This document shows positions 46,943 through 56,109 of a DNA stretch of 64,000 nt, in pieces (positions within the stretch are counted from its first letter, which is position 1; every line of letters begins with the position of its first letter). Location: contig NZ_CP071859.1 of assembly GCF_023716665.1 (NCBI RefSeq), forward strand, positions 1,178,001 to 1,242,000. Reading direction: 5' to 3'. The DNA comes from Vibrio sp. SCSIO 43135. Lineage in GTDB: Bacteria > Pseudomonadota > Gammaproteobacteria > Enterobacterales > Vibrionaceae. Under the pieces are notes generated by a model. That model saw only the letters and a program-made list of their open reading frames with translations, did not search any database and was not told where the DNA came from. Both the position numbers and the translations under genes were made by a program.

Positions 46943-48132
46943 TAGATTGCTCCTTTTTCTTCTAAGATGGCGTGTACGGTGAAGATGTCTTTATCACCAC
47001 GACCAGATAGGTTAACGACCAATAGTTGTTCTTTTTCTGGGTTCTCACGAGCCATGCGTAATGCGTGCGCAAGAGCGTGAGAAGACTCAAGAGCAGGGAT
47101 GATGCCTTCGTTACGTGCGATTTCTTGGAATGCTTCTAGCGCTTCATCGTCGGTTACGTTGTCGTACTCTGCACGGCCAATCGCGTTTAGATGCGCATGC
47201 TGTGGGCCAACGGAAGGAAAATCTAGGCCAGCAGACACAGAGTAAGACTCTTCTACCTGACCATTTGAATCTTGCATCAATGGTGCTTTCATACCAAAGA
47301 AGATGCCTGTTTTACCGTGCTTAAGTGGCGCGCCGTGCTGATCAGTATCGATACCTTTACCAGCTGGCTCGACGCCAATAAGGCGAACGCTTTCTTCTTC
47401 GATAAAGTCAGCAAACATGCCGATAGCGTTTGAACCACCACCCACACATGCGATCACAGCGTCAGGTAGGCGACCTTCACGCGCTAAAATTTGGTTCTTA
47501 GTCTCTTCGCCAATCATGCGTTGGAAATCACGCACGATGGTCGGGAATGGGTGAGGACCTGCTGCTGTACCTAGTAGGTAGTGTGCGTCTTCATAAGTCG
47601 CAGACCAGTCGCGCAGCGCTTCGTTACACGCATCTTTAAGTGTTGCTGAACCAGAATGTACAGGAATCACTTCTGCGCCCATTAGCTTCATACGGAACAC
47701 GTTGGGGCTTTGGCGTTCAACGTCTTTCGCGCCCATGTAAACGCGACATTTAAGCCCAAGTAGTGCACACGCAAGAGCGGTTGCAACCCCGTGTTGACCA
47801 GCGCCCGTTTCTGCGATGATTTCATTTTTACCCATACGTTTTGCAAGTAGCGCTTGACCCAACACTTGGTTGGTTTTATGCGCACCGCCGTGAAGTAGGT
47901 CTTCACGTTTTAGGTATAATTTGGTCTTCGTACCTTTAGTTAGGTTACGAGTTAGCGTAAGAGCCGTTGGACGCCCCGCATACTCTTGAAGAAGCGTCAT
48001 GAATTCACTGCGGAATTCAGGGTCTTCTTGCGCGTCAATAAACGCTTGTTCTAGTTGCTCTAGTGCTGGAACTAGGATTTGCGGAACGTACTGACCGCCG
48101 TATTCGCCAAAGTAGGCATTCAGTTTTGCCAT
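46942..48132 (-). CDS. trpB: Tryptophan synthase beta subunit
   Basis: 396 aa. PLP enzyme with the Schiff-base Lys in [15 protein letters not shown], the catalytic Glu in ETGAGQHG, and [10 protein letters not shown] for phosphate binding. Joins indole and serine to make tryptophan in complex with TrpA. AAGGAA precedes the ATG. The trpCF stop lies 62 bp upstream, the longest gap inside the operon apart from the leader. Confidence 0.97.
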   Translation of the reverse strand: MAKLNAYFGEYGGQYVPQILVPALEQLEQAFIDAQEDPEFRSEFMTLLQEYAGRPTALTLTRNLTKGTKTKLYLKREDLLHGGAHKTNQVLGQALLAKRMGKNEIIAETGAGQHGVATALACALLGLKCRVYMGAKDVERQSPNVFRMKLMGAEVIPVHSGSATLKDACNEALRDWSATYEDAHYLLGTAAGPHPFPTIVRDFQRMIGEETKNQILAREGRLPDAVIACVGGGSNAIGMFADFIEEESVRLIGVEPAGKGIDTDQHGAPLKHGKTGIFFGMKAPLMQDSNGQVEESYSVSAGLDFPSVGPQHAHLNAIGRAEYDNVTDDEALEAFQEIARNEGIIPALESSHALAHALRMARENPEKEQLLVVNLSGRGDKDIFTVHAILEEKGAI

Positions 48133-48194
48133 CGTGATATTCCTTCTCGTATTTTTAGCTACGAATAGCCTTAATTTTTTAGCTACAAGTAGCT

Positions 48195-49634
48195 TTAGTA
48201 GTTGCGAATTGCGTTGAATGCCGCGAGCAACTTCTGTGAATCTTTTTTGCCTGGTGCACTTTCGACACCAGAGTTTAAATCTAATCCCAAGCAGCCTAGT
48301 GTCGCTGCTTGCTGGACATTTTCTGGTGACAACCCGCCAGCCAACATAATTTGACTAGGATCGCCAATCAGTGACCAATCGAATACTTGGCCTGTTCCAC
48401 CAGTTTGATTACCGACTTGAGCATCTAAGAGGTGACGGTCAATATTGTCTTCAAGTAGCTGTGGTTTCGCATCAGTAACGCCGTAAGCTTTCCAAATTTC
48501 AACGTCTGTTGGCAGTTCTGCTTTGAGTTGGTTAACGTAAGCTTGGTCTTCTTGACCATGCAGTTGCACCGCTTTTAAGCCTAATGAGGTAACTATTGAC
48601 GCAACAACATCGATGTCGTGGTTTTGAAAAACACCTACATAGTTTAGTGGTGCGCCGCTCATGGTTAAACGAGCACTTTCAAGATCAACCGCACGCTTTG
48701 ACTTCTCGACAAAAATTAAGCCGCCGAATGCAGCACCCGCTTGGTACGCTTTTGCTGCGTCATCTGGATGAGTTAACCCGCAAACCTTGTTTTCGCCCAT
48801 TGTTACTTTGCGTACCGCGAGCTCTAGGTTGTCTTCTGCCATTAGTGAACTACCAATCAAGAAGCCATCTGCGAAATCAGCTAAGTCACGAACTTGCTGA
48901 TGGGTATAAATACCAGACTCTGAAATTACGGTAGCATTCGGTGCAAGTTCGCGAATTGTCGGTGCCAGTTCTTTAGTGCGGTTTAAATCCGTACTGAGGT
49001 CACGCAAGTTACGATTGTTGATACCGATAACACGTGCACCAAGGTTAACCGCACGATGAAGTTCTTCTTCGTTGCTCACTTCAGTCAGAATGCCCATATT
49101 TAGGCTGTGCGCAACTTCTTCTAACGCTTTGTATTCTTCATCATTGAGTACAGAAAGCATCAGCAACACAGCATCGGCACTATAATGGCGCGCTAGGTAA
49201 ACTTGGTAGGTATCCACCATGAAGTCTTTACATAGAACGGGTTGTTTAACTTGCTTGCGTACTTGTGGAAGAAAATCAAAGTTACCTTGAAAGTACTTCT
49301 CGTCGGTTAGGACAGAAATTGCATCAGCGTGATTGTCGTACACCGAGGCAATGTAATCCAAGTCGAAATCATCACGGATCAAGCCTTTTGAAGGAGATGC
49401 CTTCTTACATTCAGTGATGAATACCGTTTTGTTTCCACTCAACGCATCATAAAAACTACGGTCAGAAGGAAGTAGGTCTGACTGAAATGTACTGAGTGGT
49501 TGCGATACTTTACGTTCTGCAACCCATTGGTATTTATCACGGACAATTTTTGCCAGTACTTCTGCCATTTCGGCTTCTTTTTTAGAAACGTGTTCAGACA
49601 GATTGTTAACTTGCTGAGTGTTGAAGTCAGTCAT
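48195..49634 (-). CDS. trpCF: Bifunctional indole-3-glycerol phosphate synthase / phosphoribosylanthranilate isomerase
   Basis: 479 aa from the ATG at 49634 (MTDFNTQQ), with TAAGGA upstream; a longer start at 49664 would overlap trpD. The N-terminal barrel (about 1-260) is TrpC, with [28 protein letters not shown] and ISESGIYT. The C-terminal barrel (about 261-479) is TrpF, with [11 protein letters not shown] and [10 protein letters not shown]. The fusion carries out two consecutive steps, as in enterics and Vibrio. Confidence 0.95.
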   Translation of the reverse strand: MTDFNTQQVNNLSEHVSKKEAEMAEVLAKIVRDKYQWVAERKVSQPLSTFQSDLLPSDRSFYDALSGNKTVFITECKKASPSKGLIRDDFDLDYIASVYDNHADAISVLTDEKYFQGNFDFLPQVRKQVKQPVLCKDFMVDTYQVYLARHYSADAVLLMLSVLNDEEYKALEEVAHSLNMGILTEVSNEEELHRAVNLGARVIGINNRNLRDLSTDLNRTKELAPTIRELAPNATVISESGIYTHQQVRDLADFADGFLIGSSLMAEDNLELAVRKVTMGENKVCGLTHPDDAAKAYQAGAAFGGLIFVEKSKRAVDLESARLTMSGAPLNYVGVFQNHDIDVVASIVTSLGLKAVQLHGQEDQAYVNQLKAELPTDVEIWKAYGVTDAKPQLLEDNIDRHLLDAQVGNQTGGTGQVFDWSLIGDPSQIMLAGGLSPENVQQAATLGCLGLDLNSGVESAPGKKDSQKLLAAFNAIRNY

Positions 49635-49647
49635 CTTCTTCAATTCC

Positions 49648-50646
49648 TTAAGCATGTGCGGCAAGTTGTTGTACCAACTGGTACGCCTTACCTGAGTTCA
49701 TTGCGTCAATGGCTTGTTGCGCATTGGCTTTCAAATCTTCGTGACCGAATAGACGCATTAGCAGAGCAACGTTGACTGCGACTGCACCCAATTGTGCATC
49801 GGTGCCTTTACCTGTCAAAATGCTGGTTGTGATCGCTTTATTTTCTTCTGGCGCGCCACCCTTGATTGCTTCTAATGGGTGCGTTTGCAGGCCGAAGTCT
49901 TCAGGCGTTAGCGTGTACTCAGTGATCTTGCCGTCTTTAATTTCAGCAACAGTCGTGGAACCGTGAATCGCCACTTCGTCCAAGCCGCTACCATGTACCA
50001 CAGCGGCGCGCTTCATACCCATTTGTAACATGGTTTCTGCGATAGGACGAACCAGTTCTTCACTGTAAACGCCCATCAATTCAATGTTTGGACGGGCTGG
50101 GTTAATCAGTGGGCCAAGAATGTTGAAGATGGTGCGTGTTTTCATCGTTTGACGCACTGGCATCGCGTGACGTACACCACCGTGATATTGCGGCGCAAAT
50201 AGGAATGCCACACCGATGTCGTCTACGGCTTTGCGTGTGTCTTCTGCGCTCATGGCTAGGTTGATACCAAATGAGTCAAGAAGGTCAGAAGAGCCCGATT
50301 TGCTTGAAACGCTGCGGTTGCCGTGTTTGGCAACTTTTAGGCCACATGCTGCAGCAACAAACGCCGCAGTGGTTGAAATATTGATGGTGTTGTGACCGTC
50401 ACCGCCAGTACCTACGATGTCTGCGAAATCGTAATCTGGGCGAGGGAATGGGTTTGCGTTTGCCAGCAACGCTTTAGCTGCGCCGGCGATTTCATCTGGT
50501 GTTTCGCCTTTGATTTTTAGAGCAGTTAGAGCTGATGCCATCAAAATCGGATCGAGCTCACCGCGGATGATGATGTCGAACAGCTGTTGGCTCTCTTCCT
50601 GAGTCAGTGATTGCTGCTCGTATAGCTTGTTGATAATTGCTTCCAT
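49648..50646 (-). CDS. trpD: Anthranilate phosphoribosyltransferase
   Basis: 332 aa. Type-III phosphoribosyltransferase with [32 protein letters not shown] and [11 protein letters not shown]. Adds phosphoribose to anthranilate. In this operon TrpD is separate from TrpG, unlike the fused enteric enzyme. GAGAGGAA precedes the ATG. Confidence 0.97.
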   Translation of the reverse strand: MEAIINKLYEQQSLTQEESQQLFDIIIRGELDPILMASALTALKIKGETPDEIAGAAKALLANANPFPRPDYDFADIVGTGGDGHNTINISTTAAFVAAACGLKVAKHGNRSVSSKSGSSDLLDSFGINLAMSAEDTRKAVDDIGVAFLFAPQYHGGVRHAMPVRQTMKTRTIFNILGPLINPARPNIELMGVYSEELVRPIAETMLQMGMKRAAVVHGSGLDEVAIHGSTTVAEIKDGKITEYTLTPEDFGLQTHPLEAIKGGAPEENKAITTSILTGKGTDAQLGAVAVNVALLMRLFGHEDLKANAQQAIDAMNSGKAYQLVQQLAAHA

Positions 50647-50682
50647 ATTTCCTCTCCTAAATTCTTATGTGCCAAGCGCTTT

Positions 50683-51291
50683 TTAATCAGCCTCAGGGGT
50701 AACTGAAGTTCGTTCTTCGAGTGCCCACTCAATGGCATTGGCCAACAGTGTTGCTCCGTAGGTCGTCATAATAGATTCCGGGTGGAACTGGAACCCGCAA
50801 ACTTTGTCTTCCTCATGAACGACAGACATCACCAAGTCATCTACTTCTGCTGTGATGGTTAAGTTTTCTGGAACCTTAGTTGCAACCAACGAGTGGTAAC
50901 GTGCAATCGCAAGCGGTGATGGTAGGTCTTGGTAAATCGCATGGTTTTGATGCTCCATCATAGAGACCTTACCGTGAATGATTTCTCCCGCGCCAGCAAC
51001 GGTGCCACCGTACGCTTCAACAATCGCTTGGTGCCCAAGACAAATACCGATCATCGGCACTTTGCCTTTCATGCGTTGGATTAGCTCTGGCATTGACCCT
51101 GCTTCAGAGGGAGCGCCAGGGCCCGGCGATAAAAGAACCACCGGATTTTCAAGCTCATTGACCGCTTGCTCAATAGTTTCTGCTGGGATGTTGTTTCGGT
51201 AAATCTTGACTGAGTGACCTAGCGAGCGGAACTGATCCACAAGGTTGTAGGTGAACGAGTCAAAGTTATCGATAAAAATGATATTAGCCAT
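50683..51291 (-). CDS. trpG: Anthranilate synthase component II (glutamine amidotransferase)
   Basis: 202 aa. Class I amidotransferase with FIDNFDSFTYNLVDQF, catalytic Cys in GICLGHQAI and the His-Glu pair in FQFHPES. Supplies ammonia to TrpE. It lies 16 bp after trpE and 36 bp before trpD. Confidence 0.96.
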   Translation of the reverse strand: MANIIFIDNFDSFTYNLVDQFRSLGHSVKIYRNNIPAETIEQAVNELENPVVLLSPGPGAPSEAGSMPELIQRMKGKVPMIGICLGHQAIVEAYGGTVAGAGEIIHGKVSMMEHQNHAIYQDLPSPLAIARYHSLVATKVPENLTITAEVDDLVMSVVHEEDKVCGFQFHPESIMTTYGATLLANAIEWALEERTSVTPEAD

Positions 51292-51307
51292 CTCTGAACC
51301 CTATTCC

Positions 51308-52876
51308 TTATTGTGACTTATGCGCTGTTTGAATGGCAGAGATTACGGCTTGTGCTTTACCGCGGGTTTCATCTGCTTCCGCTTGTGGGTCTGAATCGAA
51401 CACCACACCCGCACCAGCTTGAACTTGAGCTACACCATTCTCAACGTATGCAGAGCGAATTACGATACAGGTGTCTAGTGTTCCTTCACCCGTTAAGTAA
51501 CCCACAGCACCGCCATAACTACCGCGGCGTGCGCCTTCTACATCGCGAATCAGTTGCATGGCTCGAATCTTTGGTGCACCGGTTAGTGTGCCCATGTTCA
51601 TACATGCCTGATATGCGTGCAGTGCGTCTAGATCTTCACGCAGTTGACCAACAACGCGTGATACCAAGTGCATTACGTGACTGTAGCGGTCGACTTTTAG
51701 TAAGTCTGCAACGTGGCGAGTTCCCGCTTGAGCGATACGTGCTACATCGTTTCGTGCTAAGTCAACCAGCATCATGTGCTCTGCGTTTTCTTTCATGTCG
51801 GTACGCAGTTCAAGTTCGATACGGCTATCTAGGTCGAAATCGATGTCTCCATTTGGGCGCTTACCGCGACGGCGAGTACCTGCAATTGGATAGATTTCTA
51901 CTTGATTCGTCTCCGTTTCGTATTTCAGCGCACTTTCTGGCGATGCACCAAACAGAGTGAATAGTTCATCTTGCATGTAGAACATGTAAGGGCTTGGGTT
52001 ACTTTGCTTGAGCTCCTTGTATGCGGCCAAAGGAGAAGGGCAAGGCAGAGTGAATCGGCGAGAAGGTACAACTTGGAATACATCGCCTTTTACCACGTAC
52101 TCCTTCAGATCTCGAACGATTTGGCAGAAGTCTTGATCGGATACACTTGGCTCTACTGATACGCTGTCTAGTTGAGTCGCAGCGGGTAAAGTAATCAAAT
52201 TAGAGCATTGAGTTTTGATGCTCTCTAAACGACTCGCTAAGGAATCTCGATTCGCTTGATTAGGTTCAAAAAGGCTTGCCTGAAGCTTACATGATTCAGT
52301 TTGGTGATCGACGACTAACAGCGTTTCAGCAACGTAGAATACATAGTCTGGACATTGGTTGGCTGACTCGGCATCCCCTAGAGGCTCGAAGTTAGCTACA
52401 AAGTCATAAGCAAATAATCCACCAAGAAAAACGGCGTGTTTATGCTGCTTGGTAAGATCGAAGCTATGCTGAACCAAACGCAGAGCGTCGAAAGACGATG
52501 CTTCACGTAGGCGAGAGTCTTCATCCAAGGTGTCACATGGCTTCTCAAACGACAGCTCCAGTACTTCTCCATTAAAAGAAGCTTCAACAGATTGTCGAAT
52601 ATTGTCGTTCAAGTGCGCTAATAAGTGCTTACCGTTATCGGTTAGCGCTGTGAATGTTACTTGATGACCAAAGCAAACGATGCGTACTGCAGAATCGACG
52701 ATCAGGAGGCTTTGCAGATCCTGTTTGGAATCGATTTCAGCTGACTCAAGCAGCAAGCTATCCGTTTTGTTCTCACACAGGGTGTGGAACAAGCTTGTTG
52801 GATCTTGTGAATAAGGAACAGAAGTATTGATGACTTCAATGTTTCCTAGCTTTTTGATTTCAATGGCCTTGTTCAC
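51308..52876 (-). CDS. trpE: Anthranilate synthase component I
   Basis: 522 aa with a GTG start at 52876, fixed by the strong AAAGGAGGT 5 bp upstream. Converts chorismate to anthranilate. LLLESAEID near residue 40 is the tryptophan feedback site. C-terminal chorismate-binding domain contains VVPSRRFTLP, GTRRRGKRPNG, LVDLARNDV, GTLTGAPKIRAM and GAGVVFDSDP. First structural gene of the operon, under repressor and attenuation control. Confidence 0.96.
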   Translation of the reverse strand: MNKAIEIKKLGNIEVINTSVPYSQDPTSLFHTLCENKTDSLLLESAEIDSKQDLQSLLIVDSAVRIVCFGHQVTFTALTDNGKHLLAHLNDNIRQSVEASFNGEVLELSFEKPCDTLDEDSRLREASSFDALRLVQHSFDLTKQHKHAVFLGGLFAYDFVANFEPLGDAESANQCPDYVFYVAETLLVVDHQTESCKLQASLFEPNQANRDSLASRLESIKTQCSNLITLPAATQLDSVSVEPSVSDQDFCQIVRDLKEYVVKGDVFQVVPSRRFTLPCPSPLAAYKELKQSNPSPYMFYMQDELFTLFGASPESALKYETETNQVEIYPIAGTRRRGKRPNGDIDFDLDSRIELELRTDMKENAEHMMLVDLARNDVARIAQAGTRHVADLLKVDRYSHVMHLVSRVVGQLREDLDALHAYQACMNMGTLTGAPKIRAMQLIRDVEGARRGSYGGAVGYLTGEGTLDTCIVIRSAYVENGVAQVQAGAGVVFDSDPQAEADETRGKAQAVISAIQTAHKSQ

Positions 52877-53006
52877 AAGACCTCCTTTACAATTGCTTAC
52901 CTCTTTCTGCCGTACATAGTCGCATAAAGCAAACTTTCACCCAATGAAGAATCTGGTTTGATTGGTGAATTGTTGGTCAGTAAAGTGTGAGGTGTTCGAC
53001 AAAACA

Positions 53007-53035
53007 AAAAAGCCCGCTAAATAAGCGGGCTTTTT
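53007..53035 (-). terminator. trp attenuator terminator (segments 3:4)
   Basis: Perfect 12-bp stem AAAAAGCCCGCT / AGCGGGCTTTTT with a 5-base loop, followed on the minus strand by T's, between the trpL stop and trpE. The alternative antiterminator pairs minus-strand GTGGGCTT (53067-53074) with AAGCCCGC (53025-53032), eight pairs that destroy the stem. Confidence 0.88.
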
Positions 53036-53052
53036 CACAATGATTCTATGAT

Positions 53053-53178
53053 TTAGAAATACGCGTAAGCCCACCCAGAATGTCCCCAAGTGCGCCACCA
53101 AGATAGCTCAGTATTACCTTTCATTGCTGAAAGAGCTGTAACTTTATCTTTCTGGTTTTGGTTAAATTCTTGTAACAT
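53053..53178 (-). CDS. trpL: trp operon leader peptide TrpL
   Basis: 41 codons, too short for usual gene calling. MLQEFNQNQKDKV at the start, then Trp at 27, 28, 31 and 36 in SWWRTWGHSGW, ending AYAYF-stop. Four Trp codons in ten positions just before the attenuator are the stalling signal: with scarce charged tRNA-Trp the ribosome halts, the antiterminator forms and trpE is read. The ATG lies about 30 nt from the likely transcription start. No typical Shine-Dalgarno is seen (CGGGCTGACC). It is longer than E. coli TrpL (14 aa). Confidence 0.88.
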   Translation of the reverse strand: MLQEFNQNQKDKVTALSAMKGNTELSWWRTWGHSGWAYAYF

Positions 53179-53210
53179 GGTCAGCCCGATAATTAGGTAC
53201 TTCGTATTTG

Positions 53211-53245
53211 TGTACTAGTTAACTAGTGCAGAGGTGAAAAGTCAA
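53211..53245 (-). promoter_or_regulatory. trp promoter and TrpR operator
   Basis: On the minus strand TTGACT (53245-53240), a 17-bp spacer and TTAACT (53222-53217) form the promoter. The -10 lies inside the palindrome ACTAGTTAACTAGT (53214-53227), the same operator core and geometry as E. coli trp. TrpR with tryptophan would block RNA polymerase here. The rnm start codon on the other strand is only 18 bp beyond the -35. Confidence 0.92.
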
Positions 53246-53262
53246 CAAAAAAACGCAAAATT

Positions 53263-54111
53263 ATGAGAATTGATTTACACAGCCACACCACCGCCTCAGA
53301 CGGACGCCTATCTCCAAGTGAACTCATTGACCGTGCTCTTAGCTTTGACATTGAAGTTCTAGCAATCACTGACCACGATACGGTGGATGCATTACCAATT
53401 GCACACCAGTATATCGACGACAACGAGCTGCCCATCAAGCTGATTAATGGCATCGAATTTTCGACGGTATGGCAAAATAAAGACATTCATATTGTCGGTC
53501 TTAATATTGATCCAAAGTCAAAGGCGCTCAGTGAACTTATTGAGCAGCAAAAGGAACATCGCCACTCTCGAGCAGAGTTAATTGCCCATCGTTTACAAAA
53601 AGCGACGCGAGAAGGGGTGTTGGAAGAAGTTAAGTTGATTGCCGGTGACGCACCGATCACTAGAGCACATTTTGCCAAGTGGTTGGTCGACAATGGTTAT
53701 GCGAAAACAATGCAACAGGTATTCAAGAAGTACCTTACCCGAAATAACCCTGGTTATGTCCCGCCTAATTGGTGCTCTATGGCAGACGCGGTGACTGCTA
53801 TCCATAGTGCGGGTGGCCAAGCGGTATTGGCGCATCCGGGCAGATATGATCTTACTGCTAAATGGGTTAAGCGATTGCTTGCGGCTTTCGTTGAAGCGGG
53901 CGGCGATGGAATGGAAGTCGCGCAACCTCAACAAGCGCAACAAGAAAGACGCAACTTGTCCGATTATGCTATACAATACAAACTATTAGCCTCTCAAGGC
54001 AGTGACTTTCATTACCCGTCTCCGTGGATGGAGCTGGGAAGAAACCTATGGTTACCCTCTGGGGTTGAGCCAGTTTGGAAAGATTGGGGTATCGAATCAA
54101 ATAACAACTGA
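53263..54111 (+). CDS. rnm: RNase AM / PHP-domain 5'-3' exoribonuclease (YciV, TrpH)
   Basis: 282 aa. PHP phosphoesterase with metal ligands in [40 protein letters not shown] and [14 protein letters not shown]. coli RNase AM trims short RNA and matures 5' ends of rRNA. Divergent from trpL, like E. coli, with the two starts 84 bp apart. No good RBS before the ATG (ACGCAAAATT), so initiation is probably weak, and its promoter must overlap trp control DNA. Confidence 0.9.
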   Translation: MRIDLHSHTTASDGRLSPSELIDRALSFDIEVLAITDHDTVDALPIAHQYIDDNELPIKLINGIEFSTVWQNKDIHIVGLNIDPKSKALSELIEQQKEHRHSRAELIAHRLQKATREGVLEEVKLIAGDAPITRAHFAKWLVDNGYAKTMQQVFKKYLTRNNPGYVPPNWCSMADAVTAIHSAGGQAVLAHPGRYDLTAKWVKRLLAAFVEAGGDGMEVAQPQQAQQERRNLSDYAIQYKLLASQGSDFHYPSPWMELGRNLWLPSGVEPVWKDWGIESNNN

Positions 54112-54200
54112 TTGGAATACCAGTTAGCCCCGAGCATTCCAGAAGTAAAATAATACGCCAAAAAATATAGAGTCGAGAGACTCGATAATGAGGAATTACA

Positions 54201-54821
54201 ATGAGCCAGTTTTTTTATGTACACCCTGATAACCCACAGGCTCGCTTGATTAGTCAAGCAGTAGCAATCATTCGTAACGGTGGTGTGGTGGTTTACCCTA
54301 CGGATTCAGGTTACGCACTCGGCTGTCAGCTGGAAAATAAGCAAGCCCTAGAACGCATCTGTCAGATCCGTCGCTTAAACGATAAACATAACTTCACTTT
54401 GCTGTGTCGCGATCTTTCTGAAATTTCGCTGTACGCACGCGTCGATAACTCGGCATTCCGTTTACTGAAAAACAATACGCCAGGCCCGTTTACCTTTATT
54501 TTTAAAGGGACTAAAGAAGTACCTCGCCGACTAATGAACGCGAAACGTAAAACCATTGGTATTCGCGTTCCAGATAACCAAATTGCGCTGGATTTACTTG
54601 AAGCTTTGGGCGAACCAATGATGTCTACTTCATTGATCTTACCGGGCAACGAGCATACCGAATCTGACCCGGAAGATATCCGCGATAAGTTGGAGCACGC
54701 GGTTGATTGTATTCTTAACGGCGGTTACTTGGGCGAGCAGCCTACAACAGTGGTAGATTTCAGCGAAGATGACCCGGTTGTAGTCCGTGTTGGTTCGGGC
54801 GATCCGACCCCGTTTGAATAA
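54201..54821 (+). CDS. yciO: YciO (TsaC/YrdC/Sua5 family)
   Basis: 206 aa. YrdC fold with IRNGGVVVYPTDSGYALGC, KRRxND-like IRRLNDKHNFTLLC and TPGPFTFIFKG. The family's TsaC members make threonylcarbamoyl-AMP for tRNA t6A. YciO is a paralogue whose role is not settled. GAGGA precedes the ATG. Between rnm and rluB, the E. coli gene order. Confidence 0.88.
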   Translation: MSQFFYVHPDNPQARLISQAVAIIRNGGVVVYPTDSGYALGCQLENKQALERICQIRRLNDKHNFTLLCRDLSEISLYARVDNSAFRLLKNNTPGPFTFIFKGTKEVPRRLMNAKRKTIGIRVPDNQIALDLLEALGEPMMSTSLILPGNEHTESDPEDIRDKLEHAVDCILNGGYLGEQPTTVVDFSEDDPVVVRVGSGDPTPFE

Positions 54822-54931
54822 CGAAAGTAGATGATTTTTCATTAGAGTTTTGAGATAATATGCGGCCGCGATTTCGGGTCGCATTTTTTCATATTCGACG
54901 TCTGTGAAGACGACAATTACTAGGTAGATAA

Positions 54932-55873
54932 ATGAGCGAAAAATTACAGAAAGTTTTAGCACGTGCTGGTCATGGCTCACGCCGTGAACTGGAAGCGTTG
55001 ATTAAAGCTGGTCGTGTAAGTGTTAATGGTATTGTGGCTAAACTGGGTGAACGCCTAGAGGACGAAAGTGCGATTATTCGTATTGATGGCCATACTGTGT
55101 CGGCAAAAGCTTCAGAAGAAGTGGTTTGCCGTGTACTTGCATACTACAAGCCAGAAGGGGAGTTATGTACACGTAACGATCCTGAAGGCCGTCGTACTGT
55201 ATTTGACCGTCTGCCTAAGATCCGTGGCTCTCGCTGGATCTCTGTTGGTCGTCTGGATGCCAATACATCTGGCCTTTTGTTATTTACTACTGACGGCGAG
55301 TTGGCAAACCGTCTGATGCACCCTAGTCGTCAAGTAGAGCGTGAGTACCTAGTGCGTGTGTTCGGCGAAGTGACCGAGCAAAAAGTAAAGAACTTGGTAC
55401 GTGGCGTAGAGCTTGAAGATGGTATGGCGCGTTTTGAAGACGTGGTATACGCAGGTGGTGAAGGTATGAACCATACTTTCTACGTAGCGATTAACGAAGG
55501 TCGTAACCGCGAAGTTCGTCGCTTATGGGAATCGCAAGACACCACAGTAAGCCGTCTTAAGCGTGTTCGTTATGGTGATATCTATCTAGATAAGAAACTC
55601 CCTCGTGGTGGATGGATGGAGCTTGACCTGAAAGAGGTTAACTACCTACGTGAGTTAGTAGAACTTCGCCCTGAAAGAAACACCATGCTTGATGAGTCAA
55701 AAGACAACACATCACGTAAGCGTGAGCGTTCTCGTAGCCAGAAGATCCGCCGTGCGGTTAAGCGTCACGAAGAAAGAGTGAGCGCACCAAAAGGGCGTAG
55801 CAACAATCCTTCTCGTCGTAAGCCAAAGAAATCAGCTGGAGAGCAGGGCGCACGCTCTAAAGCTCGCCGATAA
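54932..55873 (+). CDS. rluB: 23S rRNA pseudouridine-2605 synthase RluB
   Basis: 313 aa. S4 RNA-binding domain (about 1-60, [19 protein letters not shown]), then the RsuA-type catalytic domain with the nucleophile Asp in [15 protein letters not shown], and a Lys/Arg-rich tail after residue 250 ([14 protein letters not shown]). Isomerises U2605 in helix 90-92 of 23S rRNA. The tail is typical for RluB. Start ATG is taken at 54932; the RBS is weak (AGGTAG). Confidence 0.92.
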   Translation: MSEKLQKVLARAGHGSRRELEALIKAGRVSVNGIVAKLGERLEDESAIIRIDGHTVSAKASEEVVCRVLAYYKPEGELCTRNDPEGRRTVFDRLPKIRGSRWISVGRLDANTSGLLLFTTDGELANRLMHPSRQVEREYLVRVFGEVTEQKVKNLVRGVELEDGMARFEDVVYAGGEGMNHTFYVAINEGRNREVRRLWESQDTTVSRLKRVRYGDIYLDKKLPRGGWMELDLKEVNYLRELVELRPERNTMLDESKDNTSRKRERSRSQKIRRAVKRHEERVSAPKGRSNNPSRRKPKKSAGEQGARSKARR

Positions 55874-55892
55874 AAGCTTAAGATACTGATAC

Positions 55893-55926
55893 AAAAAAGC
55901 CGACGACTCATGTTGTCGGCTTTTTT
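55893..55926. terminator. rluB terminator
   Basis: Perfect 12-bp stem AAAAAAGCCGAC / GTCGGCTTTTTT around a 10-base loop. Confidence 0.9.
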
Positions 55927-55974
55927 ACATCTGTAGTGTGGGTATAGCAACGTGCGTAGTTAGCAAACTCAATA

Positions 55975-56024
55975 CGAAGTTAACTAGATATGAGCGAAGT
56001 TAACTGGATATGGGAGAAGTTAAG
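55975..56024. repeat. 20-bp tandem repeat, 2.5 copies
   Basis: Unit CGAAGTTAACTRGATATGRG in register at 55975 and 55995, with a half copy AGAAGTTAAG at 56015. Two copies differ at 2-3 positions. It lies between convergent rluB and cydC, outside both terminators. No function seen. Confidence 0.7.
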
Positions 56025-56052
56025 CTGCCGGCTAGTAAACGTCCAGAAGGAA

Positions 56053-56079
56053 AAAGAGCAGCGGTAGAGGCTGCTCTTT
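56053..56079 (-). terminator. cydDC terminator
   Basis: Perfect 10-bp stem AAAGAGCAGC / GCTGCTCTTT with a 7-base loop; left A-run gives the U-run for cydC. Confidence 0.82.
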
Positions 56080-56109
56080 GATTATTATTGTTTTAGATTT
56101 ATGGTTTAT

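Noticed and set aside
51313..51960. 215-codon open frame on the plus strand
   Set aside because: It lies wholly opposite trpE, lacks an RBS and has a protein rich in Leu, Arg and His typical of an antisense shadow of a coding frame.
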